Shown here piece by piece: positions 63,592 through 64,000 of a DNA stretch of 64,000 nucleotides. The notes under the pieces were generated by a model. That model was not told the DNA's origin, searched no databases, and saw nothing but the letters and a program-made list of their open reading frames with translations. The translations under genes and the position numbers were made by a program. The stretch's first letter is position 1. Each line of letters starts with the position of its first letter. Origin of the DNA: Gemmatimonadota bacterium (GTDB taxonomy: Bacteria > Gemmatimonadota > Gemmatimonadetes > Longimicrobiales > Gaopeijiaceae); NCBI GenBank assembly GCA_007121455.1, contig SKKN01000022.1, forward strand, positions 19,678 through 83,677, given 5' to 3'.

Positions 63592-64000
63592 ATGCAGAAG
63601 TCCCCCTGGATTGCAATCGTCTCGTTCCTCTCGCTCGTGGCGATCCTTCTGATCGCGGCCGCCGAGAGCGCCCCGGACCATCGTGCTTCCGAGGCTCCGG
63701 TGAGCCTGGCCGGCATCACCCTGGCCGGGATGAACGGTGCTCCCTCCCCGGCGGTGTACGCTTCACATCAAGGTGAGAGGCAGGCATATCGGGACATGAT
63801 GGCTCGGCTTCCGTCCACGGGTGCCCGAGACGACGGGGCGCGGACGGAGGACGTCCCGGACGAAGCATTGACCCAAGTCGTCCGACGGGTGTGCGTGACG
63901 TGCCACAACGATCAGCTCCGGACGGGGAACCTGACGCTGGAAGGGTTCGACGTGGCGGAGACGGGTGAGCGGGCGGAGACGGCGGAGAAGATGATCACGA
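63592..64000 (+). CDS. Second DUF1592-type cytochrome protein, truncated by the window edge
   Basis: The ATG at 63592 has GGGAGGAG upstream; 136 codons are visible. A signal peptide (IAIVSFLSLVAILLIAAAES) precedes a PSCyt1-type motif (VVRRVCVTCHNDQLRTGNL; Cys101, Cys104, His105) and FDVAETGERAETAEKMI, each aligned with the start of the protein at 48232. It is a paralogue. A DUF1552 partner probably lies to the right of the window. Confidence 0.88.
   Translation, partial: MQKSPWIAIVSFLSLVAILLIAAAESAPDHRASEAPVSLAGITLAGMNGAPSPAVYASHQGERQAYRDMMARLPSTGARDDGARTEDVPDEALTQVVRRVCVTCHNDQLRTGNLTLEGFDVAETGERAETAEKMIT

Overview
The window is GC-rich, densely packed bacterial chromosomal DNA. It has many 4-base start/stop overlaps, lipoprotein and Tat signals, type IV pilins, NtrC-type sigma-54 regulators and planctomycete-type cytochrome proteins (DUF1592/DUF1552). 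This fits a Gram-negative bacterium, most plausibly Gemmatimonadota or a neighbouring lineage. That placement is an inference from gene content, since no rRNA is present. I recognised no tRNA, rRNA, CRISPR array or prophage.

Layout. 1-7.1 kb (minus strand): a type IV pilus / pseudopilin cluster (FimT/GspH-like, PilX-like, PilW-like, PilV-like and two major-type pilins) that encloses a histidine kinase / NtrC-type regulator pair; the last pilin gene has a candidate sigma-54 promoter. 7.1-11.6 kb (minus): a second, PilS/PilR-like pair with a small histidine-kinase-like protein and a family 2 glycosyltransferase. 11.9-24.7 kb: single genes on both strands, namely a LysM peptidase, Mn-type superoxide dismutase, a Pol IV-like polymerase, a BtpA-family protein, an alanine/sodium symporter with a large insertion, a 16-residue-repeat exported protein, YtoQ, a fatty acid desaturase, IF-1, phosphatidylserine decarboxylase and a serine beta-lactamase-like hydrolase. 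A MITE-like element with perfect 22-bp terminal inverted repeats lies at 24.8-24.9 kb.

25-35 kb: a hydroxyacid dehydrogenase / glycerate kinase pair; a threonine catabolic pair (Tdh-type epimerase-fold dehydrogenase and Kbl); an alpha/beta hydrolase gene split by a 5-bp tandem duplication; a Tat-exported metallo-beta-lactamase-fold enzyme; a trypsin-like lipoprotein and a TPR lipoprotein. 35.3-46 kb (plus): a long run beginning with infC, which has an AUU start codon, followed by a large PIG-L/LmbE deacetylase, an iron-type ABC importer (binding protein, ATPase, double permease), two bacterial-PH-domain membrane proteins and cyclopropane fatty acid synthase. Most junctions in this run overlap, so it may be one operon.

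46-54.4 kb (plus): a small protein translationally coupled to a Tat-exported amidase, then after a terminator a DUF1592 cytochrome-like protein, a DUF1552 Tat protein and an exported ankyrin protein, closed by a strong terminator. A second DUF1592 paralogue begins at 63.6 kb and runs off the window. 54.5-59.1 kb: an OmpA-type lipoprotein, a sensor kinase fused in frame to a lipoprotein-like domain, and a convergent NtrC-type regulator; together these resemble the GlrK-QseG-GlrR arrangement with the first two parts fused. 59.3-63.4 kb: small exported or unknown proteins, a His-rich membrane-anchored protein, a C-terminally truncated glycosidase-like gene and a YfcC-type transporter.
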